Shown: in pieces, positions 16,855 through 25,745 of the stretch | Layout of the letters: every line of letters begins with the position of its first letter | Position numbering within the stretch: position 1 is the stretch's first letter | Source of the DNA: Okeania sp. SIO1I7 | GTDB lineage: Bacteria; Cyanobacteriota; Cyanobacteriia; Cyanobacteriales; Microcoleaceae | Assembly: GCA_010672585.1 (NCBI GenBank) | Contig: JAAHGF010000016.1 | Location: 172,096-236,095, forward strand | Direction of reading: 5' to 3' | Length of the DNA stretch: 64,000 nucleotides | Notes under the pieces: model-generated | Databases searched by the model: none | Seen by the model: only the letters and a program-made list of their open reading frames with translations | Told to the model about the DNA's origin: nothing | Translations under genes and position numbers: made by a program

Positions 16855-19800
16855 TCAAGGAGTATCCGACAAATCTCCACCAGGAAGATTACTAACAGCT
16901 CGCTGTAGCTCCGACAAAGAACGGTTATAGTCAATAATTGCAGTTAACAAATTATTCTCTGCTCTGGTCAAGTCTGTCTCAGCATTAATTACTTCTAACT
17001 GAGTTCCCACACCTGCTTGAAATCTTAATCGTGCCAAACGTAAAGCCTCTTTCGCCTGTTCCACGCCTAATTCTGCTGTAGAAATATTCTCAAAGCTGGC
17101 TTCCAAACCAAAAAAGGCTTGTTCAACTTCACGACGAACCTGATTTCTAACTTGCTCAAACCGATTTTCTGCAATATCTTGATCTAGAATACTCTGTCTA
17201 GCAGCCGCCCTAGCTGCACCACCATCAAAGAAATTCCATCTAAAGTTGAATCCTACTGTAGTTCCATCAGCCCAACCCCTGGCTGCAAAAGGACTTAAGT
17301 TATCAGTAGTTAACGCCAACACATTGTAACTGGCAAAGAAATTTAAGCTTGGCCTGATGGCTGAGAGAGCTAATTTTCGTTGCTCATCGCTTAAGTCTCT
17401 CTGTACCAACTGCTGTTCTAACTCAGCTCGGTTTTGAAAAGCAGACACAATTGTTTCATCTAAAGATAAAGGCCAAGACCCTGCTGGTTCAATTGGGTCA
17501 GCCGCCGTTAAATTGATTAACTGACTTATATTTAATCTTTCCACTAAGCGACGTTGAGCAGTACGCTGGTCTCGAAATGCGTTTGTGAGGTTTTGTTGTT
17601 CGTTTGACAATGTTACTTGAGCTTGCAGTACATCAAACCTAGTTCCGACTCCAGCTCTTTCTAATGCTTCTGCATCTTCTAAACTTTTTCTAGCGTTGGC
17701 CACAGCAGCTTCCCCAATTCTGACTCGTCCATCTGCTTCCTGTAGATCGTAGTATTCGTCAGATACATCAAAGCGCAATTGTTCCGAAACTCTTTCTAAC
17801 TCTAGTTCTCGGAGGTGCATTTGCTCTCTAGCAATTCCAATTCTAGCAGAACGAGCTTTACCAAGGCCAAGGTCATAGTCAAATCGAAATGTATTATCAA
17901 AAGTCGTGACTGGGAAATTTTGAATATCTGTGTCTATAAACTCTGTACCCCTACTTTCTGCAAGTCGTTGTTGAGCTTTAGCTTGCAAATCACCACTAGC
18001 ACTTTCTGTACGTTGTAGGGCTGATTCAAAAGTTAGGCTGGGCCACAAAGCGGCTTGAGCCTCTCGCATACTTGCTCTACTTCTTTCTACTTCTAATTGA
18101 GCAATTTCTATTTCTGGATTATTGCGTCTGGCTAAATCAATGGCTTGTTCTAAAGTAATTGGTATTGTTTCTTCTATCTGTACTTCATCGGGGGTAATTG
18201 GAAAGTTTAATGGGTTGGAAGATTTTGGTAGAATTTGAGGGGGAGGATTTGTTTGCAAGGTTCCGTTTGGTACTGGTGGAGGAAAATTTTCTGTTGTTTG
18301 TTGAACAATGATAAAGCCACTATTTCTTGATGAAGGTTTTTGATTTTCTATTCTGGCTAAATTAGGAACTGTATTGCTGCTTGGAGTTTGATTGAGACCT
18401 GTGGTTATCTGGGCTGATTTTTTCTGTGTTGAAGTATTGCCAAAAGTAGGTGGATTATAAATAGTTGTGGCTGAATTTCGGTTATTTCTACCGGGTAATC
18501 TTAGGGGATTAGTTAAGCCTAATGCTTGGGTTTCAGTCTGTGCTAAGTCATTGACTGTTTCCATTATTGGTGCTCGATTTATGCTTGTCATTACTCGGTA
18601 AGAATTTCCTAGAATTGAATTTCTTTCCGATGTTGTTTTGGGATTATTTGTTTCGTTGACAGAATTAACTTCAGTTGCCACCTCAGAATTACTTGATTTG
18701 GTCTGTAATAAATCTAATAAACTAGAATTTGAATTCCCTAATTCAGCTAAATTTTTCGAGTCTATATCAGTTTTTTCAGCACCTTTACCAGCCAGAGTAA
18801 TTGACTGTTGAAATTCGGTTTCATTACCAGGATTAATTTCTGCTGCTCTGGGAGAATTGCCTGAATTTGACTGTAATAAATCCAATAAACTAGAATTTGA
18901 ATTCCCTAATTCAGCTAAATTTTTCGATTCTACATCAGTTTTTTCAGCACCTTTACCAGCCAAAGTAATTGACTGTTGAAACTCTGTTCCATGACCAGGA
19001 TTAACTTCATTTGCCACCTCAGAATTACTTGATTTGGGCTGTAATAAATCTAATAAACTAGAATTTGAATTCCCTAATTCAGCAAATTTTTTTGAATCTA
19101 CATCAGTTTTTTCAGCACCTTTACCAGCCAAAGTAATTGACTGTTCAAATTCGGTTTCATTACCAGAATTAATTTCAGTTGCCACCTCAGAATTGCCAGA
19201 CTTTGATTGTAATAAATCTAATAAACTAGAATTTGATTTTTCTAACTGAGCCAAATTTTTCGAGTCTACATCAGCTTTTTCAGCACCTTTACCAGCCAAA
19301 GTAATTGACTGTTCAAATTCTGCTTCATTGCCAGGATTAATTTCTGCTGCTCTGGGAGAATTGCCTGAATTTGATTGTAATAAATCTAATAAACTCGAAT
19401 TTGAATTCCCTAATTCAGCTAAATTTTTCGATTCTACATCAGTTTTTTCAGCACCTTTACCAGCCAAAGTAATTGACTGTTCAAATTCTGCTTCATTACC
19501 AGGATTAATTTCCTTTTCTACCTCATAATTGCCAGACTTTGACTGTAATAAATCCAATAAACTAGAATTTGATTTTTCTAACTGAGCCAAATTTTTTGAA
19601 TCTACATCAACTTTTTCAGCACCTTTACCAGCCAAAGTAATTGACTGTTCAAATTCTGCTTCATTACCAGGATTAATTTCCTTTTCTACCTCATAATTGC
19701 CAGACTTTGACTGTAATAAGTCTAATAAACTAGAATTTGATTTCTCTAATTCAGCAAATTTTTTTGAATCTACATCAGTTTTTTCAGCACCTTTATTAGC

Positions 19801-21636
19801 CAGAGTAATTGACTGTTGAAAATCGGTTTCATTACCAGGATTAATTTCTGCTGCTCTGGGAGAATTACCAGACTTTGACTGTAATAAATCTAATAAACTA
19901 GAATTTGATTTCTCTAATTCAGCCAAATTTTTTGAATCTATATCAACTTTTTCAGCACCTTTACCAGCCAAAGTAATTGACTGTTCAAATTCTGCTTCAT
20001 TACCAGGATTAATTTCATTTGCCACCTCAGAATTGCCAGAATTTGACTGTAATAAATCTAATAAACTAGAATTTGATTCCTCTAATTCATCCAAATTTTT
20101 CGATTCTACATCAACTTTTTCAGCACCTTCACCAGCCAAAGTAATTGACTGTTCAAATTCGGTTTCATTACCAGGATTAATTTCTGCTGCTCTGAGAGAA
20201 TTGCCAGAATTTGACTGTAATAAATCTAATAAACTAGAATTTGAATTCCCTAATTCAGCTAAATTTTTCGATTCTACATCAGTTTTTTCAGCACCTTTAC
20301 CAGCCAAAGTAATTGACTGTTGAAACTCTGTTCCATGACCAGGATTAACTTCATTTGCCACCTCAGAATTACTTGATTTGGGCTGTAATAAGTCTAATAA
20401 ACTAGAATTTGATTTCTCTAATTCATCCAAATTTTTCGATTCTACATCAACTTTTTCAGCACCTTTACCAGCCAAAGTAATTGACTGTTCAAATTCTGCT
20501 TCATTGCCAGAATTAATTTCAGTTGCCACCTCAGAATTGCCTGAATTTGATTGTAATAAATCTAATAAACTAGAATTTGATTTTTCTAACTGAGCCAAAT
20601 TTTTCGAGTCTACATCAACTTTTTCAGCACTTTTACCAGCCAAAGTAATTGACTGTTGAAAATCGGTTTCATTACCAGGATTAATTTCTGCTGCTCTGGG
20701 AGAATTGCCAGACTTTGACTGTAATAAATCTAATAAACTAGAATTTGATTCCTCTAATTCATCCAAATTTTTCGATTCTACATCAACTTTTTCAGCACCT
20801 TCACCAGCCAAAGTAATTGACTGTTCAAATTCGGTTTCATTACCAGGATTAATTTCTGCTGCTCTGAGAGAATTGCCTGAATTTGACTGTAATAAATCTA
20901 ATAAACTAGAATTTGATTCCTCTAATTCATCCAAATTTTTCGATTCTACATCAACTTTTTCAGCACCTTTACCAGCCAGAGTAACTGACTGTTCAAATTC
21001 GGTTTCATTACCAGAATTAATTTCCGTTTCTACCTCAGAATTGCCAGACTTTGACTGTAATAAATCTAATAAACTAGAATTTGAATTCCCTAATTCAGCC
21101 AAATTTTTCGAGTCTACATTAAAATTTTGATTCTTGTTAGCTGCAAAATTGCGATTAATATTTTGTTTAAATGGTAATTCTGAAGACGAAATACTTTCTC
21201 CCTTTCTATGGGACTTTAGTTCTGTCAATAAACTACCTGTATTTTTGTATATATTTTCAATCTTTTTGAAGGAAGAAATAATCTCTTGATTAGGCTTTGA
21301 CTGAGGTAATTGTTTATCGATATTGACTTCTGAGTGCCTTATTGATGGTACTTTTGTACCTAATGAAGGAGAATAAGAATTTGAATTTAACTTTTCTAAT
21401 AAACTGCCTTGAGGTCTTAATTGAGTAATATCTTCTAAAGAATCAGTATCTGACTTGACTTCTTGAGTTTCTGTTACCTCAATAGATTTTTCTTTGACCT
21501 CTTCTGGGTCTAAAATAAAATCTTTAGGAGTATTACCTTGGGAGTGCATAGGTGGTGGGGCCGTAGACCCCTGTCCCGCATTTGAAATAACTACTCCGAT
21601 CGCTCCTACTACCAATACATTACGAAAAACACTCAT
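16855..21636 (-). CDS. TolC-family outer membrane efflux protein with a fifteen-unit 56-residue repeat region
   Basis: 1593 residues, about three times a normal TolC. Residues 1-23 (MSVFRNVLVVGAIGVVISNA) look like a signal peptide. Residues ~175-1000 are fifteen units of 56 residues, pattern SKNLAELEKSNSSLLDLLQS then KSGNSEVATEINPGNETEF then EQSITLAGKGAEKVDVE. A proline/threonine-rich linker (~1000-1150, NPPPQILPKSSNPLNFP) leads to a complete outer membrane factor domain (~1155-1593): ITLEQAIDLARRNNPEIEIA, QAALWPSLTFES, and ERAGVGTRFDVLQAQVTL / RFQAGVGTQLEVINAETDLT as the two equivalent helical repeats. It should form the trimeric outer-membrane channel for efflux or type I secretion. The repeats are acidic, lack cysteine, and are probably periplasmic because they precede the barrel. 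Confidence 0.9.
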   Translation of the reverse strand: MSVFRNVLVVGAIGVVISNAGQGSTAPPPMHSQGNTPKDFILDPEEVKEKSIEVTETQEVKSDTDSLEDITQLRPQGSLLEKLNSNSYSPSLGTKVPSIRHSEVNIDKQLPQSKPNQEIISSFKKIENIYKNTGSLLTELKSHRKGESISSSELPFKQNINRNFAANKNQNFNVDSKNLAELGNSNSSLLDLLQSKSGNSEVETEINSGNETEFEQSVTLAGKGAEKVDVESKNLDELEESNSSLLDLLQSNSGNSLRAAEINPGNETEFEQSITLAGEGAEKVDVESKNLDELEESNSSLLDLLQSKSGNSPRAAEINPGNETDFQQSITLAGKSAEKVDVDSKNLAQLEKSNSSLLDLLQSNSGNSEVATEINSGNEAEFEQSITLAGKGAEKVDVESKNLDELEKSNSSLLDLLQPKSSNSEVANEVNPGHGTEFQQSITLAGKGAEKTDVESKNLAELGNSNSSLLDLLQSNSGNSLRAAEINPGNETEFEQSITLAGEGAEKVDVESKNLDELEESNSSLLDLLQSNSGNSEVANEINPGNEAEFEQSITLAGKGAEKVDIDSKNLAELEKSNSSLLDLLQSKSGNSPRAAEINPGNETDFQQSITLANKGAEKTDVDSKKFAELEKSNSSLLDLLQSKSGNYEVEKEINPGNEAEFEQSITLAGKGAEKVDVDSKNLAQLEKSNSSLLDLLQSKSGNYEVEKEINPGNEAEFEQSITLAGKGAEKTDVESKNLAELGNSNSSLLDLLQSNSGNSPRAAEINPGNEAEFEQSITLAGKGAEKADVDSKNLAQLEKSNSSLLDLLQSKSGNSEVATEINSGNETEFEQSITLAGKGAEKTDVDSKKFAELGNSNSSLLDLLQPKSSNSEVANEVNPGHGTEFQQSITLAGKGAEKTDVESKNLAELGNSNSSLLDLLQSNSGNSPRAAEINPGNETEFQQSITLAGKGAEKTDIDSKNLAELGNSNSSLLDLLQTKSSNSEVATEVNSVNETNNPKTTSERNSILGNSYRVMTSINRAPIMETVNDLAQTETQALGLTNPLRLPGRNNRNSATTIYNPPTFGNTSTQKKSAQITTGLNQTPSSNTVPNLARIENQKPSSRNSGFIIVQQTTENFPPPVPNGTLQTNPPPQILPKSSNPLNFPITPDEVQIEETIPITLEQAIDLARRNNPEIEIAQLEVERSRASMREAQAALWPSLTFESALQRTESASGDLQAKAQQRLAESRGTEFIDTDIQNFPVTTFDNTFRFDYDLGLGKARSARIGIAREQMHLRELELERVSEQLRFDVSDEYYDLQEADGRVRIGEAAVANARKSLEDAEALERAGVGTRFDVLQAQVTLSNEQQNLTNAFRDQRTAQRRLVERLNISQLINLTAADPIEPAGSWPLSLDETIVSAFQNRAELEQQLVQRDLSDEQRKLALSAIRPSLNFFASYNVLALTTDNLSPFAARGWADGTTVGFNFRWNFFDGGAARAAARQSILDQDIAENRFEQVRNQVRREVEQAFFGLEASFENISTAELGVEQAKEALRLARLRFQAGVGTQLEVINAETDLTRAENNLLTAIIDYNRSLSELQRAVSNLPGGDLSDTP
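18650..21125 (-). repeat. 168-bp tandem repeat array (15 units) in the TolC-family gene
   Basis: Landmark TAATAAACTAGAATTTGA recurs at 168-bp steps (e.g. 19051, 19219). Units fall into a few subtypes (…SEVATEIN…, …SPRAAEIN…, …YEVEKEIN…, …SEVANEVNPGHG…) that recur in mixed order, e.g. units 5 and 13 and units 6, 11 and 14 are near copies. That pattern indicates segmental duplication of multi-unit blocks. The last unit, next to the linker, is partial. The forward strand is also open in part of the repeats, but only as a by-product. Confidence 0.9.
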
Positions 21637-21722
21637 GGATTTTTTTATTCGTCTCCAAGTCCAACTGATATTTTAAACTAACAGGTCAACTGCTTTGCCA
21701 AAGTCAAAAGTTGAAAATTCAA

Positions 21723-23066
21723 TCAGCGATCGCCCACAGCAGTCAAAATTAGTTCTTCTACTCCTGCCACTGGCCAAATAGGTTTCTTCAGTCGCTCTGC
21801 TAATTCTTCTAGGGTCATATCATCCAAAAATAGATTATCTCCTGGTTTGAGCATGACTGAGGGTAAAATAATTCCTTCCCCTAAGTCTCGCCCCTGTAAA
21901 CCCTCTAGCAAATCTTGGCCTGTTAATAATCCAGTGACGCTAATACTTTGTCCCCAATAGTTGCTTGATAAGGCTACCATATTTACTTCCAGTCCTTCAA
22001 TTTGATTGAGTCGCTCGGCGATCGCTGCAAATGCTTTCTCTACTGCATTTCCTACTACCCAGGTTAATCTTCTCTGGGTGCTCAAACAAATGTGGTTATC
22101 TAAAATTTCTTTGACAGCAGCTTCAAATTGTGATATGAACTGCCGAATTGAACCAACTCCATTGCCAATTTGAGGATAATCTTCATATTCTGAAGCAGGG
22201 GGCAATTCTCGACGGCCAATCAAAAACCATTCGTCAGCCAACCAGATACAATTAGTCCCAGATGTCTGTCTCAGTTTGGCTTGAATTTCTTGCACTTGGT
22301 CTATAACTTCCTCCGCTTTTTCAGTAGTGACGGGAATTAGTTCATCTGAGCTAGGACGAAAGCGAGTTAAACCTACTGGTACAACTGCCACAGATGCTAC
22401 TGCCGGAATTTCCCCAGTATGAAAATTTGCTAAATCTAATAATGTGCGTTCCAGATGAATACCATCATTAATTCCCGGACAAACTACAACTTGAGCGTGT
22501 ATTTGCAGTCGCCGTTCTTGAAACCACTGAATTTGTTCGAGTATTTTACCTGCTCTAGAATTTTTCAGTAGGCGCGATCTCAATTCTGGTTCAGTAGCAT
22601 GAACAGAAACATAGAGTGGTGAAAGTCGCATTTGTTCTATTCTCTCCCACTCCCGTTGGGGAAGGTTAGTTAAAGTCAGGTATGAACCGTAGAGGAAACT
22701 AAGACGATAGTCATCATCTTTTAAATAGAGAGTTTCTCGTTTACCTGGTGGTTGTTGGTCGATGAAGCAAAACGGACAACGGTTATTACATTGAATCAAA
22801 CCGTCGAACAGAGCGGTAGAAAACTCTAAACCCAAGTCTTCATCGTAGTCTTTTTCAATTTCGATGTGGTGAGTTTTGCCTTTAGCATCGATGACTTCTA
22901 TTTCTAGATATTCGTCAGCACAAATATATTGATAGTCGATCAAGTCTCGTGGTTGTTGTCCATTGATACTGGCGATCGCATCTCCTGGTTCAAAACCAAT
23001 TTCGGCACCAATGGAGTCGGGAATTACTTTAGTTATTAGAGCAGAGCGAATAGAAGTTTTACTCAT
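21723..23066 (-). CDS. TIGR03279-type cyanobacterial PDZ/radical SAM-like/DUF512 protein
   Basis: 447 residues: an N-terminal PDZ-like domain (ALITKVIPDSIGAEIGFEPG, GDAIASINGQ), a CxxxCxxC cluster motif (C94, C98, C101 in QCNNRCPFCFIDQ), a radical SAM-like barrel with YLKDDDYRLSFLYGSYLTLT and VSVHATEPELR, and a C-terminal DUF512 region. This is the family described as a putative FeS-containing cyanobacterial-specific oxidoreductase; its substrate is unknown. Length is normal. It lies 86 bp upstream of the TolC-family gene on the same strand, so readthrough is possible, but a functional link is not implied. Confidence 0.92.
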   Translation of the reverse strand: MSKTSIRSALITKVIPDSIGAEIGFEPGDAIASINGQQPRDLIDYQYICADEYLEIEVIDAKGKTHHIEIEKDYDEDLGLEFSTALFDGLIQCNNRCPFCFIDQQPPGKRETLYLKDDDYRLSFLYGSYLTLTNLPQREWERIEQMRLSPLYVSVHATEPELRSRLLKNSRAGKILEQIQWFQERRLQIHAQVVVCPGINDGIHLERTLLDLANFHTGEIPAVASVAVVPVGLTRFRPSSDELIPVTTEKAEEVIDQVQEIQAKLRQTSGTNCIWLADEWFLIGRRELPPASEYEDYPQIGNGVGSIRQFISQFEAAVKEILDNHICLSTQRRLTWVVGNAVEKAFAAIAERLNQIEGLEVNMVALSSNYWGQSISVTGLLTGQDLLEGLQGRDLGEGIILPSVMLKPGDNLFLDDMTLEELAERLKKPIWPVAGVEELILTAVGDR

Positions 23067-23121
23067 TTAATATATTTTATAGCAGATAAATTTTTTTATT
23101 TTATCATTTATCAAATATATT

Positions 23122-23213
23122 AGGACTTACGTAGTATGACGCATTTTCGTCCGAAGCCACTCACAGGGAAGCCATCTCAAATCCTAGTTTTTCGTAGCTA
23201 ATGCGTAAGTCCT
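23122..23213. mobile_element. MITE with AGGACTTACG ends, 92 bp
   Basis: Left AGGACTTACGTAGTATGACG and right end ATGCGTAAGTCCT are inverted copies. The internal text CGTCCGAAGC...GGGAAGC.ATCTCAA recurs in the copies at 34899-35107 and, reversed, at 56607-56697. No coding capacity. The rest of 23214-23370 has CCCCATCT heptamer runs and a CTCC/GGAG inverted pair. Confidence 0.75.
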
Positions 23214-23371
23214 GATATTTTTATCTCAACGTTGGCCCTTGACCCGCCCTCTCCCGTAGGGGAGCGTCCCCATCTCCCCATCTCCCCATCCCCCCATCAA
23301 TTTTTCGCTCGCGTGACAATAAATAGACCCTGCCTCCACCGGAGGGGATAGGGGTGGGTAGGATTGTTATC

Positions 23372-23471
23372 AACACAGAGGGAGGACATCACCTCTGTTA
23401 AAACTGTGGTCAGGGTTTCTCTGGCTGAAGAATCCCGCGCTGTCTCGTAGAGTAGCGTCGGGAGTATGTCA
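23372..23471 (+). mobile_element. Solo IS200/IS605 right end (omega-RNA-like relic)
   Basis: ACAGAGGGAGGACATCACCT closes as a stem (ACAGAGG/CCTCTGT), followed by GGTCAGGGTTTCTCTGGCTG, AAGAATCCCGCG, a GTCTCGTAGAG loop and the terminal GTCGGGAGTATGTCAA. The same ordered blocks occur at 62848-62945. The GGGAGTATGTCAA terminus is what I know as the right end of cyanobacterial IS605/tnpB elements, where the 3' end of the guide RNA scaffold maps. No tnpB is left here. It abuts the stop codon of the CpxP-like gene. Confidence 0.65.
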
Positions 23472-23472
23472 A

Positions 23473-23853
23473 TTATTGTTTTTGTCCTCGTCTTTGTATC
23501 TGTTGACGAAACTGCTCTTGTTGTTCTTCAGTTAAAATATTCGCCATTTGCTCGCGAGATGACTGCATAATTTCGCGCATCTGAGTTTTTTGCTCTTCAG
23601 AGAGATTTAACTCTTTCATTGCTCTGCGGGGGCGTTGACCTTGTGAAGTTAAAGTTTGGAGCTGTTGCTGCTGTTCGGGAGTCAGAATATTTTGTATTTG
23701 AGCTTTGCTTTGCGATCGAATTTCTTCCCATTGAGTTTTTTGTTCAGGAGTCAGATTCAAATTTTTAGGATGGGCATTAACTTTTAAAGGATTAGCAAAT
23801 AGAATGGTGGCAACGATGCCAAATAATAATAGAGAGAAAGATTGACGTTTCAT
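23473..23853 (-). CDS. CpxP/Spy-like periplasmic protein with two LTxxQ motifs
   Basis: 126 residues. Signal peptide about 1-27 (MKRQSFSLLLFGIVATILFA ... VNA|HP). The mature part is helical and Gln/Arg-rich with LNLTPEQKTQWEEIR, ILTPEQQQQL, LNLSEEQKTQMREIM and ILTEEQQEQFRQQI, i.e. two repeats of the LTxxQ pair that define the Spy/CpxP family. Such proteins act as periplasmic chaperones or envelope-stress sensors that inhibit a sensor kinase. Here the gene diverges from a membrane histidine kinase/NarL-type regulator pair, a position that would suit a feedback role (inference). Confidence 0.85.
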   Translation of the reverse strand: MKRQSFSLLLFGIVATILFANPLKVNAHPKNLNLTPEQKTQWEEIRSQSKAQIQNILTPEQQQQLQTLTSQGQRPRRAMKELNLSEEQKTQMREIMQSSREQMANILTEEQQEQFRQQIQRRGQKQ

Positions 23854-24289
23854 TAGATTTATTTACAACTCCATGTATGAGGTGTTTACTGTCTTCATCC
23901 TACAGGCGATCGCTCATAAACAACTAGAGCTGAAAGTCCTAATTTGATCTAGGACTTTAGTCCTAACAAGGAAGGAGGAAGAAGGAAGAAGGAAGAAGGA
24001 AGAAGGAAGAAGGAAGAAGGAAAAATATTACGTTGTTTGAGTTTTAAGCTTTTGATATTTCCTAACTTTTCCTGCGACTGCTATAATTAAATTTGTCCCC
24101 AAATTTACTTATTTTAAGGTTTTAATAAAATTCCTGCTTTATGTATATTTTTTTGATTTTTTACAAAATATTTAGAGTGACTATAATTTCATTTCATACA
24201 AAACAAATCATGCTACTGTAAGATTACGCTCCTAAACTACTAACTAATACTATTATATATAACTATATAAATAGATATATAATTAAATT
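23854..24289. promoter_or_regulatory. Divergent intergenic region between CpxP-like gene and two-component system
   Basis: 436 bp. 23970-24020 is a GGAAGAA heptamer purine tract; a short self-complementary AGTCCTAATTTG/AGGACTTTAGTCCT region is at 23936-23966. 24190-24289 is extremely AT-rich with TATTATATATAACTATATAA near 24250, a plausible promoter region for the kinase. No gene seen. Confidence 0.4.
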
Positions 24290-25525
24290 ATGAATATTTT
24301 TCCAAAAATAACTAAACATCCAATCCGTTTTTTACTCTACTTAGAATGGATTTTGCTGATGATTATTGCCATGAGTGAAACTTTGAATTTTCCTCTCTAT
24401 GGTGGTCGGCGAAAAATACGACATATTCACACAACAGAAGTTTCCAATTCACTCTCTATCAATCTTTTTCTCCTGCTAATATTTAGCCTGATGGGATTAT
24501 TTTTACCTATCAATAAATCCCGCTCAAAGAAAATTATTTATACTACTGTCGAAATTGGTTTAATTATTTTAATGTCATTCCTGAGTAATTTGCGTCTATC
24601 TCCAATATTATGTATAATTTTGGTAATTCGAGATTGTTTTATCTTTGAAAGAAAACAAAATTTAATTATTAATATATTTGTTTTTTCTTTATTTACATTT
24701 CTCCAAATTCAAAGATTACACAAACTGACAAGATTACCATTATTTGCTAGAGAAAGATTTATCTTAGTTCTATTAAGTTCAATAATTTTATTTGGATTGG
24801 TAATAGTTTTCTTACAATTATTAGTAAAAGCAATAATGTCAGAACGAAAAAGTCGAGAACAATTAGCAATTGCCAATGAAAAACTACGACAATATGCCCT
24901 AAAAATAGAAAACATTGCTGCTCTAGAAGAACGAAATCGGATTGCCCGAGAAATTCACGATTCTCTAGGGCATTATTTAACAGTTTTAAATGTTAGTTTA
25001 GAAGCAGCTTGGAAGCTGAGAAAATCAGAACCACAAGAATCAATAGAATTTTTAGCAGATGCTAAACAACTAGGCTCAAAAGCATTAAATGAAGTACGTC
25101 AGTCAGTAGCAGCTCTACGGTCTAACTGGTGGGAAAATCAATCTTTAGAATCAGCGATCGCTACTTTAATAGCAGATTTTCATAAATCTACTGGTATTTT
25201 ACCTACAAGCAATATAAATCTCAATTATTCTCCTGATAATGAATTAAAAATTGCTGTTTATCGTATAGTACAAGAAGCATTAACTAATATTTATAAATAT
25301 GCCGAAGCAACCACTGTAGAAATTAATATTTTTACCACAAAAAACTTACATTTAATTATTCAAGATAATGGCAAAGGATTTAATTTAAACCAAAATACTA
25401 CTGGTTTTGGTTTGCAGGGAATGGAAGAACGTGCCTTAGCATTAGGAGGTAAATTCGAGATTCTTACCTCTCCTAATACAGGATGTAAAATAATTGCTAA
25501 TTTTCCCTTTATTCATATAAACTAA
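24290..25525 (+). CDS. NarL-type membrane sensor histidine kinase
   Basis: 411 residues. About six hydrophobic segments in the first 180 residues (near 12-30, 55-73, 85-100, 103-117, 124-141, 157-180) with almost no periplasmic loop, so the sensor is probably intramembrane. A short coiled coil leads to the HisKA_3 dimerisation domain with phospho-acceptor H223 (NRIAREIHDSLGHYLTVLNV). The HATPase_c domain shows the N box (YRIVQEALTNIYKYAEAT), D-box IIQDNGKGF and G box TTGFGLQGMEERA. Partner regulator follows after 220 bp on the same strand. Confidence 0.92.
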   Translation: MNIFPKITKHPIRFLLYLEWILLMIIAMSETLNFPLYGGRRKIRHIHTTEVSNSLSINLFLLLIFSLMGLFLPINKSRSKKIIYTTVEIGLIILMSFLSNLRLSPILCIILVIRDCFIFERKQNLIINIFVFSLFTFLQIQRLHKLTRLPLFARERFILVLLSSIILFGLVIVFLQLLVKAIMSERKSREQLAIANEKLRQYALKIENIAALEERNRIAREIHDSLGHYLTVLNVSLEAAWKLRKSEPQESIEFLADAKQLGSKALNEVRQSVAALRSNWWENQSLESAIATLIADFHKSTGILPTSNINLNYSPDNELKIAVYRIVQEALTNIYKYAEATTVEINIFTTKNLHLIIQDNGKGFNLNQNTTGFGLQGMEERALALGGKFEILTSPNTGCKIIANFPFIHIN

Positions 25526-25745
25526 ATGTAAGCATTTCCTGCGGAATGCTGCGCAAACAGCCGTCAGCTATCAGCTATCAGTTATTAATTTATTGCCTTT
25601 ATATCAGAAATTAGTATTGATATATTTAAGTAAAATTAAAAGTCTTGGAAAAAACTTACCTTGACTTTAGAGTGTATATTTATTATTTGTGAAACAGTTA
25701 ATAGCTGAAGAGTATATATTTATTATTTGTGAATTGGTATAAATT
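25526..25745. repeat. Kinase-regulator gap with dispersed and direct repeats
   Basis: CTGCGCAAACAGCCGTCAGC (25549-25568) is the inverse of dispersed text at 10 kb. A direct repeat GTATATATTTATTATTTGTG-like unit occurs twice (about 25672-25693 and 25711-25732), separated by AAACAGTTAATAGCTGAAGA, just upstream of the response regulator start. It could be a regulator-binding pair or a simple duplication. Confidence 0.4.

Noticed and set aside
16569..16895. 108-residue forward ORF
   Set aside because: Low-complexity Ser/Phe/Leu translation of CTTCCTTCTTCC tracts, overlapping the end of the TolC-family gene.
19034..21130. Forward-strand repeat proteins opposite the TolC-family gene
   Set aside because: Antisense reading of the 168-bp repeat; the reverse strand has one uninterrupted 1593-codon frame with signal peptide and channel domain.
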